In this document: positions 50,560-50,816 of the stretch, piece by piece
How the letters are laid out: each line of letters opens with the position of its first letter
Position numbering within the stretch: position 1 is the stretch's first letter
Source of the DNA: Phycisphaerae bacterium
Lineage (GTDB): Bacteria > Planctomycetota > Phycisphaerae > Phycisphaerales > SM1A02
Length of the DNA: 50,816 bases
NCBI GenBank assembly: GCA_002709295.1
Contig: PAQL01000013.1
Location: 42,812-93,627, forward strand
Reading direction: 5' to 3'
The notes under the pieces: generated by a model
The model's input: only the letters and a program-made list of their open reading frames with translations
What the model was told of the DNA's origin: nothing
Databases searched by the model: none
Position numbers and translations under genes: made by a program

Positions 50560-50816
50560 TTGTCGGGCAACGGGTCCTAATTGTGTTGCCAGTGCGGCTG
50601 GGATCAACACGCCTTCCCAAGAAGGCCATACTTGACAAAACAGGCAGACCTTTGGTGATTCACGCCGCAGATAGGGCGGGCAAATCAAAGTACGCCGATC
50701 AAGTTGTTGTCGCGGGCGATCACGACGACATCAAACAAGCGGTTGAGCCCTATGGCGCTCAGTACATCAATACCGGCAGCCAGCACACCTCAGGCTCCAG
50801 CCGATGCGCGGAAGTA
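50556..50816 (+). CDS. kdsB: CMP-Kdo synthetase, 3' end cut off by the window
   Basis: Only the first 87 residues are present. The ATG at 50556 overlaps the TPR gene's stop (ATGA, 50556-50559). RVLIVLPVRLGSTRLPKKAI matches the KdsB nucleotide-binding opening (IPARxxSxRLPGKPL), and the following QVVVAGDHDDIKQAVEPYGAQYINTGSQHTSGSSRCAE matches the VATDDxxI...G....MT...HxSGTxRxxE region. KdsB activates Kdo with CTP for lipopolysaccharide core assembly, the donor for WaaA. Later motifs lie beyond the edge. Confidence 0.88.
   Translation, partial: MIVGQRVLIVLPVRLGSTRLPKKAILDKTGRPLVIHAADRAGKSKYADQVVVAGDHDDIKQAVEPYGAQYINTGSQHTSGSSRCAEV

Overview
The window reads as chromosomal DNA of a planctomycete, most likely a marine or aquatic member of the Phycisphaerae. 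Four large secreted proteins carry Cys-Asp-Asn repeats of the DCNxNGIPDxC type and/or dockerin-like EF-hand modules, a combination typical of that group. Gram-negative lipid A/Kdo genes (waaA, kdsB), dense housekeeping genes with TGA/ATG overlaps, and a histone-tail-like HU protein agree with this. I recognise no prophage, insertion sequence or CRISPR array, and no stretch above 300 bases lacks a gene. Assignments are from reading translations and motifs; no database search was possible.

Layout. 1-13312 (+): a giant envelope protein cut by the left edge, phosphoglycerate mutase gpmA, an FG-GAP/dockerin-like secreted protein and a metzincin-type metalloprotease, nearly all abutting. 13269-19383 (-): a compact seven-gene lipid operon (desaturase, FAD oxidoreductase, DUF1365, Cfa-type methyltransferase, DUF2878, second Cfa-like methyltransferase, DUF1475-like), which I consider the most interesting unit. 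19433-20286 (+): a small membrane protein and a DCC-family thiol protein. 20329-22261: a queuosine-mannosyltransferase-like glycosyltransferase (-), a Fur-fold regulator without the usual metal ligands (+), and tsaE (-). 22258-24466 (-): thiL and waaA, upstream of tsaE. 24518-27154 (+): two FHA proteins, a rhomboid protease and trpF. 27129-29747: trpE (-), ruvC (+), a YdjY-like lipoprotein (-). 29773-31856 (+): a tandem PTPS/QueD-like protein and a secreted cyclophilin. 31859-33976 (-): a double-ACT protein, an acyl-CoA ligase and tRNA-Ser(GCT). 34111-37616 (-): HU with a Lys/Ala tail, an S9 peptidase lipoprotein and a PfkB-family kinase, followed upstream by acnA (to 40303). 40351-47445 (-): a dockerin-like secreted protein, tRNA-Met(CAT), a divergent pyrG, and a 1192-residue protein whose middle is a long Cys/Asp/Asn repeat. 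47564-48993 (-): fmt and def. 49078-50816 (+): a TPR protein and the start of kdsB.

How they work together. def and fmt form the formyl-methionine pair; waaA and kdsB belong to Kdo transfer and activation; trpE and trpF to tryptophan synthesis. The QueD-like protein and the queuosine glycosyltransferase-like protein suggest tRNA wobble-base modification. The seven-gene lipid operon suggests modification of unsaturated phospholipid acyl chains (cyclopropane, methyl-branched or furan type). The secreted proteins share calcium-binding-type C-termini and probably work at the cell surface. Four convergent gene pairs overlap at their 3' ends by 6 to 44 bases, leaving no room for conventional terminators between them.
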